A stretch of DNA of 12,687 bases, from the NCBI GenBank assembly GCA_031273405.1, contig JAISRW010000002.1:1-12687 (forward strand), read 5' to 3'. The notes below the pieces were generated by a model that had not been told where the DNA came from, made no database searches, and saw only the letters and a program-made list of their open reading frames with translations. This DNA is from Treponema sp. (GTDB taxonomy: Bacteria; Spirochaetota; Spirochaetia; Treponematales; Breznakiellaceae). Position numbers and translations under genes: made by a program. Shown piece after piece: positions 1-7,401 of the stretch (the stretch's first letter is position 1; each line of letters starts with the position of its first letter).

Positions 1-101
1 CAAACTGCGGAGCCGGAGGCGGGCGTGACGACGCCGCGGCTATGCGGTTTCTGATCCCCGGCTGGAAATTTGATCCCAAGCGCCCCTGTATGGTGCGTTA
101 A
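1..101 (+). CDS. 3' end of an unidentified upstream gene (partial)
   Basis: A reading frame enters at the left edge (full codons from base 3) and ends at TAA 99-101. The visible 32 residues include the tail [18 protein letters not shown]-rich third positions fit coding sequence. The stop lies 20 bases before the TctC start, with only a GGAGG ribosome site between, so this gene is probably the previous member of the same operon. The short tail does not identify the family. A sugar-acid enzyme such as an enolase-superfamily dehydratase would suit the context, but that is a guess. Confidence 0.55.
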   Translation, partial: NCGAGGGRDDAAAMRFLIPGWKFDPKRPCMVR

Positions 102-121
102 TTTATTTTTGGAGGAACAAA

Positions 122-1156
122 ATGAAGAAAATTACATGCGTAATTTTAGTGGTTGGTTTGTTCGCAGCACAGGCATTTGCGGGCGGCCAAAATGACAGCA
201 AGGAGGCGGCGACATTCAAGGGAAAAAATGTGCGCGTCGTCATCGGCTCAACATCAACAGGTGGAGATTCTTACTTGATTGCTGATGCCACAACCCGCTA
301 CCTTGGTCCGGTGCTCGGCGCCAACATGAAGGTAGACGCGATCGGCATGGCAAAGGCGCTCGACACGATGATTACCGCACCGTCCGATGGCAACACGATC
401 ATGATTTTCCATGATTCCACCTACCTCGGCGTTTTATTCGATTCTTACGGTTCGGAATACAGCATCGAAAACATGACCGTCGGTCCCCGCGTGGTGCAGA
501 ACCCGGTGGCGGCATGGGCTACCTATAAAGACGCGCCCTACGGTACCGCGAAAGAATGTGCAGAGTATCTAAAGGCGAATCCAAACGCGATTTCCCGCTG
601 GTGCCTGGAATCAGGCGGCGTTTCACACGTCGGTTTTATCGCATACTACGAGTGGGTTAAGAAAACTTACGGCGCCAGTGTTGCAAGCCGTATAAAAGTT
701 ATCCTTGGCGGTTCGACCGCGGAAAAATCACAGATGCTGTGGGACAGAAACTGTGATGTTATCTTTGCCGACTATACTTCGTTACTCCAGTACACACAGA
801 CCAACGATGCGAAAATCGCTATGAAATTCATCGGCCTCTTGGACAATGTTGAAGGCGTAAACGTACCGTCATACGCCGACCAGGGAATTACCGGAACCGA
901 TGGAAAACCTTTCCGCTTCTCCAAAGACTTCATCGTATACGCGCCTAAGGGTTTACCCGCAAGTCTTTTGGCTGAACTAGATAACGCTTTGAAAACTGTT
1001 TGCGCCGACCCGAAATTCACCGCCGACCTTGGCAAGATGATGTACCGGCCCGCGTATCTCGACAGCGCCACAGCGAAGAAATTCATCGGTGATAAGAGCG
1101 TTTCGCTCGACATCCTTATAAAAAATGCCCCCTCGCTTGACGATTTGGCAAAATAA
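122..1156 (+). CDS. tctC: Tripartite tricarboxylate transporter (TTT) substrate-binding protein, TctC/Bug family
   Basis: This is a periplasmic solute-binding protein of 344 aa, near the usual TctC length of about 320-340. Residues 1-20 form a signal peptide with an AFA/GG cleavage site and no lipobox cysteine, so it should be freely secreted. Right after it comes the family opening FKGKNVRVVIGSTSTGGDS, matching the usual 'GK.v.vivg...GG' strand and loop. The middle (residues ~120-200) carries the typical 'NPNAISRW...GGVSHVGF' and 'KVILGGSTAEKSQML' segments of the two-lobe fold. ATG 122 is preceded by GGAGG (111-115) at 6-base spacing. tctB follows after 14 bases and tctA after that, giving the full three-part system. 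The neighbouring GarD-type dehydratase suggests an aldarate (galactarate, glucarate or similar) rather than citrate as ligand; this is inferred from context only. Confidence 0.9.
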   Translation: MKKITCVILVVGLFAAQAFAGGQNDSKEAATFKGKNVRVVIGSTSTGGDSYLIADATTRYLGPVLGANMKVDAIGMAKALDTMITAPSDGNTIMIFHDSTYLGVLFDSYGSEYSIENMTVGPRVVQNPVAAWATYKDAPYGTAKECAEYLKANPNAISRWCLESGGVSHVGFIAYYEWVKKTYGASVASRIKVILGGSTAEKSQMLWDRNCDVIFADYTSLLQYTQTNDAKIAMKFIGLLDNVEGVNVPSYADQGITGTDGKPFRFSKDFIVYAPKGLPASLLAELDNALKTVCADPKFTADLGKMMYRPAYLDSATAKKFIGDKSVSLDILIKNAPSLDDLAK

Positions 1157-1170
1157 TTTAGGAGGAGTGT

Positions 1171-1590
1171 ATGCCGATAATAGAGTACAAACCGTCAACA
1201 TCACATTGGCTGTTTCCGCCGATTATTATGGGCGTACTTATCGCCCTAATGGTTGTCATGATAATTCAGCGTGTGGCAAGAAGTCGTAAGCAACATATTC
1301 CGTTTCTACCTTTTATCGGCAAAACGTTTTTTGTCGCCGGCTGGGATAAAATCCGTTTGCTTGGAACGCCTGTCATATTTGTTTTGTATGGCATCGCGAT
1401 GCAAATAGTCGGATTTCTCACGGCAAGCATCATGTTTATTTTAGCATTTAATCTTCTGTACAGCGGAATCAGCGGAGAAGGAAAGACTGTAGCATGGAGG
1501 CTGATTATTGTTTCTTTGCTATGTTCCGTTATTGCTTCGGGAATTGTCTGGTTCTTGTTCAGTTATGTTTTTAAAGTTACCCTACCCTAA
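1171..1590 (+). CDS. tctB: TTT transporter small membrane subunit, TctB family
   Basis: This 139-aa protein is almost entirely hydrophobic, with four likely membrane helices (about residues 14-34, 62-79, 82-98 and 109-132) and a basic loop (ARSRKQH) after the first. Size and topology match TctB, the poorly conserved small subunit that pairs with TctA in the inner membrane. Identification rests mainly on its place between a clear TctC and a clear TctA. The start is supported by GGAGGAG at 1161-1167 directly upstream. Spacing is 14 bases to tctC and 14 to tctA, consistent with one transcript. Confidence 0.85.
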   Translation: MPIIEYKPSTSHWLFPPIIMGVLIALMVVMIIQRVARSRKQHIPFLPFIGKTFFVAGWDKIRLLGTPVIFVLYGIAMQIVGFLTASIMFILAFNLLYSGISGEGKTVAWRLIIVSLLCSVIASGIVWFLFSYVFKVTLP

Positions 1591-1604
1591 AGCGAGGCAG
1601 AACC

Positions 1605-3080
1605 ATGATTGAAATTGGGATAATGCAAATAGCAATGGTTTTTCTTGGTGTTATTGTCGGTATTGTATTCGGCGCTCTGCCGGGCATGACGGCGACAATG
1701 GCTGTGGCGGTGTTTCTCCCGCTTACCTACGCATACGACCTCGCGACATCAATGTATTTATTGTTGGGTTTATACGTCGGTGGAATTTCAGGTGGACTCA
1801 TTCCCGCCATTTTAATAAACATACCGGGCACGCCTTCGTCAATCTGTACAGGTTTTGACGGATACCCAATGGCAAAACGAGGCGAAAGCGTGCGCGCTCT
1901 CCGCATCGGCATATTGGCGTCTCTTTTCGGCGGCCTTATCAGCCTCGCGTGTCTGTGGGCTTTTACGCCGCCTCTCGCCCGCCTTGCGATACAGTTTTCA
2001 GCGGTAGAAAAATTCCTTATCATTTTATTCGCGCTGTCGATTATCGCGGCGCTTTCCAAAGGCAACATGGTTGCCGGTGCTTTCGCCGGTTTCCTTGGTG
2101 TGCTCGTGGCACTCATCGGACAGTTTGACGAAACGATGAAAATGCGCATGGTGCCCGTTTTTCTCCGCGTTGATTTGCGTTCCGGCTTTGCTTTACTGCC
2201 GGTGCTTATAGGCCTTTTCGGAATTGAGCAGATTCTGGAAGAAGCAGAAACCGGTATGAAAGAAGGGCATTTTAGGTCGAATATCGCCGGGCAGAACAGA
2301 GGTTTTTCGATAAAGGATTTTGCGGGACAGGCTGTCAATGTGGTTCGTTCGTCGATAATCGGCACATTTGTGGGTATCCTCCCCGGGGTTGGTGGAAGCG
2401 CCGCTTCACTCCTTTCCTATTCACAGGCGAAAAATTTTTCCAAGCATCCCGAAAAATTGGGAACGGGTGAACCAGAGGGACTCATCGCGAGCGAAGCCGC
2501 GAATAACGGGTTAACCGGCGGAGCGATGATTCCTCTCTTGTCGCTCGGTATTCCCGGAGATTCTACGACAGCGGTTCTTATCGGTGCATTTATGCTGCAA
2601 GGCGTACAGGTGGGACCGCTGTTCATCAGTAACAATCCCATGCTGTGGAATAGCATCCTGGTGGCGCTTGCCATTGCGAATATTTTTATGTTTATAACGA
2701 TGTTTTACCCCATCAAATATGTCGCAAAAATCATTGAGATACCCAAGCGGCGCATATTCCCCATCGTCATTCTGTTGTGTGTTGTAGGTTCCTATTCTGC
2801 AAACAATGGCAGTATGTTTGACGTGTGGACAGCTTTGCTTTTCGGCATCATCGGTTTTATTTTTCATAAGATAAAAATGCCCACTGTTCCGTTCCTTATC
2901 GGCTTTATTCTGGGCCGTGATCTTGAGAAATATTTTGTGGATTCGATAAAAGGCTCAGGTGGTTCGCTGTCGGTATTTTTCATCCGTCCCATGGCGATAG
3001 TCATTTGGCTTTTTATCATCGCGTCAATCGTGTGGGCCGTTTATGACAACAATCGTTCCAGGAAAAAGGCGTCAGCATGA
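1605..3080 (+). CDS. tctA: TTT transporter large membrane subunit, TctA family
   Basis: This is the transport channel subunit of the TTT system: 491 aa, close to the family norm of about 500, with around a dozen hydrophobic segments. Family hallmarks are present in order: GALPGMTATMA at 23-33, YVGGISGG at 57-64, IPGTPSS at 73-79, DGYPMAKRGE at 85-94, and the internal-repeat counterpart GILPGVGGSAASLL at 257-270. A long conserved stretch ending LLSLGIPGDSTTAVL follows at ~291-325. The first Gly/Pro motif and its second copy reflect the two-fold pseudo-repeat of the family. The ribosome site is modest (GCGAGG at 1592-1597). Its TGA overlaps the next start (ATGA at 3077-3080), indicating translational coupling to the dehydratase gene and so a shared function. 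Confidence 0.93.
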   Translation: MIEIGIMQIAMVFLGVIVGIVFGALPGMTATMAVAVFLPLTYAYDLATSMYLLLGLYVGGISGGLIPAILINIPGTPSSICTGFDGYPMAKRGESVRALRIGILASLFGGLISLACLWAFTPPLARLAIQFSAVEKFLIILFALSIIAALSKGNMVAGAFAGFLGVLVALIGQFDETMKMRMVPVFLRVDLRSGFALLPVLIGLFGIEQILEEAETGMKEGHFRSNIAGQNRGFSIKDFAGQAVNVVRSSIIGTFVGILPGVGGSAASLLSYSQAKNFSKHPEKLGTGEPEGLIASEAANNGLTGGAMIPLLSLGIPGDSTTAVLIGAFMLQGVQVGPLFISNNPMLWNSILVALAIANIFMFITMFYPIKYVAKIIEIPKRRIFPIVILLCVVGSYSANNGSMFDVWTALLFGIIGFIFHKIKMPTVPFLIGFILGRDLEKYFVDSIKGSGGSLSVFFIRPMAIVIWLFIIASIVWAVYDNNRSRKKASA

Positions 3081-4588
3081 CACGGCTGATAAAACTCAAC
3101 GAGAATGACAACGTAGCGATTCCCGTAGAAGATGTGCGGCGCGGTGCAACGCTTGCGGACGGATTTATCGCGCTCTGTGATATTCCCCAGGGACATAAAA
3201 TCGCACTGTCGGATTTGCGAAAAGGTGACGCAGTAATTCGCTATGGTGTGCGGTTGGGCTTTTTAAAACAAGAGGTGAAGCGCGGTTCATGGATAAACGA
3301 ATATATGCTTGATCTGCCCGCTCCTCCCGATCTTGACTCTATGCCATGCGCGGATAATATCAAAAAAGATTTGCCCGAAGCCCCACGAAAAACATTTGAA
3401 GGTTTTGAAATTGAGGGTGAACAATACGCCGGTACAAGAAACATTCTAGGCATCATGACAACCGTTCAGTGTGTTACGGGCATCCTCAATGTTGCCGTAG
3501 AAAAAATGAAACGTGAACTGCTGCCGAAATATCCGAATGTTGACGATATTGTGGCGCTAAATCACGCATACGGGTGCGGCGTTGCGATTAACGCCCGTGA
3601 ATCGCATATTCCGATTTGTAGTTTGAAGAATCTGGTTCACAACCCTAATTTTGGCGGCGAAATTTTTATGGTAGGATTGGGTTGCGAAAAATTAACGATT
3701 GACAAATTATTGGAGCCTGAAGAAAACACAGCGGAAAATGTCATCATCCTTCAGAATTACGGTGGTTTTCAAAAAATCATGGACGTGCTTATGAAAATGG
3801 CCGGCGTAAAATTGAAGAAATTAAACGAACGAAAACGGGCTACCCTGCCACTCGAAAAACTCTGCGTTGGTATGCAGTGCGGCGGCAGCGATGCGTTTTC
3901 GGGCGTTACCGCGAATCCTGCCGCCGGATACTCAAGCGATCTTTTGGTAAGCGCAGGGGCGACGGTGCTTTTTTCCGAGTTGACGGAAGTACGCGACGGC
4001 GTACACTTTATTGCGTCACGATGTTGCGATGCAGATATAATACAAAAACTGGCTAATGAAATGCGCTGGTACGACAAATATCTGGAAGAAGGCGGCGCTG
4101 ACCGGAGCGCCAATCCCACGCCCGGCAACAAGAAGGGAGGGCTTGTAAACATCATGGAAAAGGCGATGGGTTCAATCACAAAATCCGGGTCCGCACCCAT
4201 CGTAGACGTGCTTTCGCCTGGTGAACGCCCTACAAAACACGGCTTGATTTTTGCGGCGACTCCGGCAAGCGATATTGTGTGCGGCCCGGAGCAATTGGCA
4301 AGCGGCATTACCTTGCAGGTATTCATGACCGGACGCGGAACACCCTATGGCCTTGCCGTCGCTCCTGTTATCAAGGTATCTTCCCGCACAGACCTGAAAA
4401 ATATGTGGGACGACATCATCGATGTGAACGCGGGAACTATCATTGAAGGTAAGGAATCGATTCAGGAAGTCGGCATACGGTTGTTCAATATAATTGTTGA
4501 CACCGCGAGCGGAAAATACAAGCCTTACGCAGAACGTTATGGATTGCACAATGATCTGTGTATCTTTAATCCTGCACCGATTACATGA
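3077..4588 (+). CDS. garD: UxaA/GarD-family sugar-acid dehydratase, probable galactarate dehydratase
   Basis: The 503-aa protein has an N-terminal SAF-like domain (~1-80, 'IKLNENDNVAIPVEDVRRG ... GFLKQEVKRGSWINEYML') followed by the iron-dependent UxaA/GarD dehydratase core. The core shows GIMTTVQCVTG (125-135), LLPKYPNVDD (148-157), HAYGCGVAINA (163-173), NPNFGGEIFMVGLGCEKL (189-206), MQCGGSDAFSGVTANPA (266-282), the GNKKGG/MGSITKSGSAP region (~350-374) and TGRGTPYG (418-425). These are shared by altronate and galactarate dehydratases. The 'LLPKYPNVDD' and 'NPNFGGE' wording and the adjoining garR-like gene favour galactarate, giving 5-dehydro-4-deoxy-D-glucarate. Altronate or another aldarate remains possible. 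Length fits (E. coli UxaA 495, GarD 523). The start overlaps the tctA stop. Codons here are more A/T-rich than in the next two genes. Confidence 0.85.
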   Translation: MTRLIKLNENDNVAIPVEDVRRGATLADGFIALCDIPQGHKIALSDLRKGDAVIRYGVRLGFLKQEVKRGSWINEYMLDLPAPPDLDSMPCADNIKKDLPEAPRKTFEGFEIEGEQYAGTRNILGIMTTVQCVTGILNVAVEKMKRELLPKYPNVDDIVALNHAYGCGVAINARESHIPICSLKNLVHNPNFGGEIFMVGLGCEKLTIDKLLEPEENTAENVIILQNYGGFQKIMDVLMKMAGVKLKKLNERKRATLPLEKLCVGMQCGGSDAFSGVTANPAAGYSSDLLVSAGATVLFSELTEVRDGVHFIASRCCDADIIQKLANEMRWYDKYLEEGGADRSANPTPGNKKGGLVNIMEKAMGSITKSGSAPIVDVLSPGERPTKHGLIFAATPASDIVCGPEQLASGITLQVFMTGRGTPYGLAVAPVIKVSSRTDLKNMWDDIIDVNAGTIIEGKESIQEVGIRLFNIIVDTASGKYKPYAERYGLHNDLCIFNPAPIT

Positions 4589-4599
4589 GAAAACAAAAG

Positions 4600-4610
4600 G
4601 GTATCATACC
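4600..4610. other. Small perfect palindrome in the garD-garR spacer
   Basis: The 54-base gap between the dehydratase stop and the garR start is the longest inside the operon. It contains GGTAT-C-ATACC, a perfect 5-bp dyad, followed by an A/T-rich stretch with a T6 run (4624-4629) and then AGGAG (4631-4635). It could be a weak attenuator, an operator half-site pair or chance. The low-complexity T-run is separated from the dyad, so it is not a classic terminator. Confidence 0.2.
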
Positions 4611-4642
4611 ATTCAATCAATATTTTTTATAGGAGCAGCTTC

Positions 4643-5527
4643 ATGAAAATAGGATTTATCGGCTTAGGGATCATGGGAAAACCCATGGCGAAAAACCTGC
4701 TTAAAGCGGGGCATGAGCTTGTTGTTTTTGACGTGAACAAGGAGAATGTGGATAATGTGGTCGGCGCCGGAGCAAAGGCAGCCCTTTCCGCGGCGGACGC
4801 CGCGTCACAGGCCCCGGTGATCATCACCATGCTGCCCAATTCCCCTCACGTAAAAACCGTGGTCACCGGCGAAAAAGGAATTCTCCAGGGGGCGAAACCG
4901 GGAGCCATCCTCATCGACATGAGTTCCATCGCCCCCCTGGCAAGCCAGGAGGTAGAGAAAGCCTGCGCCGCTAAGGGCGTCAAAATGATCGACGCCCCGG
5001 TTTCAGGCGGCGAACCCAAGGCCGTGGACGGAACCCTGGCGATCATGGTCGGGGGCGACAGGGCGGTCTTTGAGGAAGTGAAGGGAATCCTCCTGCAAAT
5101 GGGGGCCACCGCGGTGTACTGCGGTGCCATCGGCGCGGGGAACACCACCAAGCTGGCCAATCAGATCGTGGTGGGCTTAAACATTGCCGCTGTTGCCGAA
5201 GCTTTTACGTTGGTGAAAAAAGCCGGGGTGGATCCTCATCTGGTTTTTGAGGCCATCAAGGGAGGGCTGGCGGGATCGACCGTGCTGAACGCCAAGGCCC
5301 CCATGATGATGGACGGTAACTTTAAGCCCGGCTTCAAGATCGATCTCCACATCAAGGATCTGGCCAACGCCCTGGATACCGGCCACGGGGTGGGTTCGCC
5401 GCTGCCCCTCACTTCCCTGGTGCGGGAAATGATGGAGACCCTCCACGCCGACGGTTTCGGTCAGGATGATCACAGCGCCCTCGCCCGGTATTACGCCAAG
5501 GTCTCCGGCACGGCAATAGGAAAATGA
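4643..5527 (+). CDS. garR: 2-hydroxy-3-oxopropionate (tartronate semialdehyde) reductase, GarR/GlxR type
   Basis: The 294-aa NAD(P)-dependent beta-hydroxyacid dehydrogenase has its usual length. The N-terminal Rossmann domain opens with GFIGLGIMGKPMAKNL, with the GxGxMG nucleotide-binding loop at 7-12. The substrate-binding signature DAPVSGGEPKA is at 117-127, the catalytic lysine is K170 in GNTTKLANQ, and the C-terminal all-helical domain carries the conserved DLHIKDL with K238. The family includes tartronate semialdehyde reductase, 3-hydroxyisobutyrate dehydrogenase and related enzymes. Context beside a GarD-like dehydratase supports tartronate semialdehyde to D-glycerate. AGGAG (4631-4635) lies 7 bases before the ATG. 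The next gene begins 7 bases after the stop. GC-rich codons contrast with the preceding four genes. Confidence 0.85.
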   Translation: MKIGFIGLGIMGKPMAKNLLKAGHELVVFDVNKENVDNVVGAGAKAALSAADAASQAPVIITMLPNSPHVKTVVTGEKGILQGAKPGAILIDMSSIAPLASQEVEKACAAKGVKMIDAPVSGGEPKAVDGTLAIMVGGDRAVFEEVKGILLQMGATAVYCGAIGAGNTTKLANQIVVGLNIAAVAEAFTLVKKAGVDPHLVFEAIKGGLAGSTVLNAKAPMMMDGNFKPGFKIDLHIKDLANALDTGHGVGSPLPLTSLVREMMETLHADGFGQDDHSALARYYAKVSGTAIGK

Positions 5528-5534
5528 GCGCAGT

Positions 5535-6431
5535 ATGAATACTGATTTTATCAAGGGGATTATTCCTCCTATAATTACACCCATCACGGCGGACGAAAAA
5601 CCGGACGAACGGGCGCTGAGGGACCACATTGATTATATGATAGCCGGCGGCATATCCGGCATTCTTGCCTTCGGATCAAACGGCGAATTTTATATGCTTG
5701 AAGAGGATGAAATGGAAAGCATCCTCAAGATCATCATCGATCAGGTTCGGGATCGGGTTCCGGTTTATATGGGTGTAGGGGCAATCAGAACCAGTAAATG
5801 TATCCGCCTTGCCCGCCTGGGTCTGCGTCTCGGCGTCCGGGGGGTGTCGTTGCTGCAGCCCATGTTTATCAAACCCACGGAGGATGAACTGTCAAGCCAT
5901 TTTGCCGCCATAGCCCGGGCGGTTCCTGACGCGCCGGTTTTGCTCTACAACAATCCCGGCAGGACCGGATACCCCATAAGCCAGGCTGTGGTGGAAACTC
6001 TTGCCCATCGAATCCCCAACATGGCGGGGATGAAGGATTCAAGCGGAGACCTCACCGAAACCATGGAATATATACGCCGCAACCGGGATGTGGGGTTTAA
6101 GGTATTGGTGGGCAAGGATACCCTGGTATTTCCGGGGCTTACGGTGGGCGCTGTGGGGGCGATCTGCTCAACCGCAAATTATATGCCCGAGCTGGTTTGT
6201 GACGTTTACAAAAGATACACTGCCGGAGACCTGGCCGGCGCTTTGGAGGCCCAGTATAAACTCAATCCTGTAAGGCTTGCGACGGATAAATCCACTTTCC
6301 CGGCGGCCTCCAAGGACTGTGTCAATCTGCGGGGTCGTCAGGCAGGTAAACCTTATTTGCCGACCATGCCTTCTTCGGCTGCACAGATGGAGAATTTGAG
6401 GAAGGAACTCGTCAAGGCAGAATTATTGTAG
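5535..6431 (+). CDS. DapA/NanA-superfamily class I lyase, probable 2-keto-3-deoxy sugar-acid aldolase
   Basis: This is a 298-aa TIM-barrel protein of the dihydrodipicolinate synthase / N-acetylneuraminate lyase family (COG0329), of normal length. The glycine-rich carboxylate loop is FGSNGEF (46-52), the general acid tyrosine is Y138 in LYNNPGRTGYP, and the Schiff-base lysine is K167 in GMKDSSGD. Schiff-base chemistry on pyruvate or a 2-oxo acid is therefore expected. True DapA in lysine synthesis uses a GTTGE-type loop, and no other lysine gene is nearby, so DapA is unlikely. In this operon it probably cleaves 5-dehydro-4-deoxyglucarate to pyruvate and tartronate semialdehyde, feeding garR. 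The alternative is a 5-dehydro-4-deoxyglucarate dehydratase/decarboxylase, also in this family. Only 7 bases separate it from garR and no strong ribosome site is seen, suggesting coupling. Confidence 0.8.
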   Translation: MNTDFIKGIIPPIITPITADEKPDERALRDHIDYMIAGGISGILAFGSNGEFYMLEEDEMESILKIIIDQVRDRVPVYMGVGAIRTSKCIRLARLGLRLGVRGVSLLQPMFIKPTEDELSSHFAAIARAVPDAPVLLYNNPGRTGYPISQAVVETLAHRIPNMAGMKDSSGDLTETMEYIRRNRDVGFKVLVGKDTLVFPGLTVGAVGAICSTANYMPELVCDVYKRYTAGDLAGALEAQYKLNPVRLATDKSTFPAASKDCVNLRGRQAGKPYLPTMPSSAAQMENLRKELVKAELL

Positions 6432-6458
6432 CCCGGCCCGCGCCGCGTTTACCGCTAA

Positions 6459-6475
6459 CCGGACCTTTCGGCCGG
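6459..6475 (+). terminator. Weak GC hairpin after the operon
   Basis: CCGGACC - TTTC - GGCCGG forms a stem with one bulged A, 27 bases after the last operon stop. It is not followed by a T-run, so it is at best a weak or factor-dependent terminator. Element fragment C, just downstream, is the other candidate for ending transcription here. Confidence 0.25.
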
Positions 6476-6518
6476 GATTCCTTTGGACCATGCGAATCTT
6501 TTGAGGCGCCGGGTCCTC

Positions 6519-6583
6519 TTAGGAACCTGTTGCGCTTCGCGTATAAAACCTCAAAAAACCGCCGCTATTAGGGCGTTTCCTAA
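6519..6583 (+). repeat. Short copy (C) of the dispersed inverted-repeat element
   Basis: Bases 6520-6564 read TTAGGAACCTGTTGCGCTTC then GCG(T)ATAAAACCTC and AAAAAACCGCC. This matches the first ~45 bases of elements A and B. The rest of the ~174-bp element is absent. The piece is bounded by TTAGGAAC at 6519 and GTTTCCTAA at 6575-6583, an 8-9 bp inverted repeat, so it may be an internally deleted derivative. It lies between converging genes and contains the stop codon (TAG, read as CTA 6580-6582) of the minus-strand gene. Confidence 0.6.
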
Positions 6584-7158
6584 TGCTCTACAGTAACGGT
6601 TTTTACATAGGCATCGGCGCCCGAAAACTCCAAGCCCCTCACCCCGTCGCCCAGGGACACCTGTTTCTCGGGCTTTTCGTTCAGCCGCGAGACCGCCCGG
6701 CGGAGCTTGAAAATCTCGTTGGCCACCCCCCTGGCCGCCTGATCCGGGTCGGGCGCGGTTTTATAGGCGGCGATGGCGGCGTCAAGGGCTGTCTGCTCGG
6801 CGGCGCAGGCAATGATATAAAATGTTTCGGCGCCCCCGGGACCGGAAATATCGAAAGGCCCCGCATCCACCGTTTTCCCGGCCTCAAGGACCCCGCGGTA
6901 AAAAGCCGCCGAACCGTCGGAATGCTGAGCCACTACATAGGCAAAACAGCCGGCCCCGCTTTTCAGCCTGAAGCTGAACACATCGCCGGTTTCCATACGT
7001 ACCGGCCTGTTCAGGGCAATCTCCGATTTCCGCTTTTGATTGAGAATACCCACGGACCATTCAAAGCCTTCGTCCCCGGTCTTTTCAGCCTGGGCAAAAA
7101 GAAAGGAAACCGCGATTACACCATAGCAAGAAAGGAGAAAAAGGCCTGGGTTTTTCAA
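6580..7158 (-). CDS. Secreted protein with a DUF4384-like domain
   Basis: I choose the TTG at 7158 as start (192 aa, MKNPGLFLLSCYG...). A GGAAGGAG ribosome site precedes it by 5 bases, and it puts a clean signal peptide (residues 1-23, cleavage near FAQ/AE) at the N-terminus. The longer reading frame to 7278 runs through a hairpin and lacks such signals. The mature part carries IALNRPVRMETGDVFSFRLK...CFAYVVAQHSDGSAAFY, the pattern of DUF4384-type beta domains common in spirochaete envelope proteins. A helical, basic C-terminal tail follows ('ANEIFKLRRAVSRLNEKPEK'). Function unknown; probably periplasmic or envelope. Codon use is GC-rich like its genomic neighbours. It converges on the catabolic operon. 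Family assignment is by pattern memory and moderate. Confidence 0.65.
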   Translation of the reverse strand: MKNPGLFLLSCYGVIAVSFLFAQAEKTGDEGFEWSVGILNQKRKSEIALNRPVRMETGDVFSFRLKSGAGCFAYVVAQHSDGSAAFYRGVLEAGKTVDAGPFDISGPGGAETFYIIACAAEQTALDAAIAAYKTAPDPDQAARGVANEIFKLRRAVSRLNEKPEKQVSLGDGVRGLEFSGADAYVKTVTVEH

Positions 7159-7221
7159 TTTTACTCCTTCCTCTTGAGTATATTTACTTTGCCGCCGCTT
7201 TGCAATTACGCGGAGGCAAGA

Positions 7222-7257
7222 GAGGCTTTCCCAAAACTTCAGTTTTGGGAAAAGCTC
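7222..7257. repeat. Near-perfect 17-bp-arm inverted repeat
   Basis: The arms GAGGCTTTCCCAAAACT (7222-7238) and AGTTTTGGGAAAAGCTC (7241-7257) are complementary at 15 of 17 positions around a 2-base loop. The right arm plus one base (7241-7258) recurs exactly at 10477-10494, so it is part of a dispersed sequence. It sits ~65 bases upstream of the minus-strand TTG start, within its leader or promoter region. Confidence 0.6.
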
Positions 7258-7282
7258 AAGACAGCAAAAATAAGGCATAACC

Positions 7283-7320
7283 CAGGAGCCTGCGGGACTT
7301 GTAGGTTTTTATGGCTTTTT
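7283..7320 (-). repeat. Fragment D of the dispersed element (3'-end part)
   Basis: CAGGAGCCTGCGGGACTTGT followed by AGGTTTTTATGGCTTTTT matches the outer inverted repeat and the outer arm of the long stem seen at 10538-10576 (B) and, reversed, in A. The pairing arm is not next to it. A complementary arm occurs 380 bases on, at 7705-7721 in fragment E. Confidence 0.5.
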
Positions 7321-7374
7321 GTAACTACTCAGTCGTAGCGGGATTTCAGAACGTTTCTTGTTCTCCGGTGCTTG

Positions 7375-7391
7375 GGGACCCTGCGGGTCCC
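7375..7391. repeat. Perfect 7-bp hairpin
   Basis: GGGACCC-TGC-GGGTCCC is a perfect stem with a 3-base loop, 11 bases before the left boundary of the palindromic element. There is no adjacent T-run on either strand, so there is no support for terminator function. Confidence 0.4.
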
Positions 7392-7401
7392 TCACAAAGG
7401 A

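Noticed and set aside
5535..6431. dapA of lysine biosynthesis
   Set aside because: The family fold and Schiff-base lysine are there, but the loop reads GSNGE rather than GTTGE and the genomic setting is aldarate catabolism, not lysine synthesis.
7159..7278. N-terminal extension of the DUF4384-like protein to the ATG at 7278
   Set aside because: The extension crosses a strong hairpin, has no ribosome site, and would bury the signal peptide; the TTG at 7158 has GGAAGGAG upstream.
6583..7338. 251-codon frame on the + strand
   Set aside because: It is antisense to the signal-peptide gene at 6580-7158, whose start, ribosome site and domain pattern are better; the + frame lacks a ribosome site and family features.
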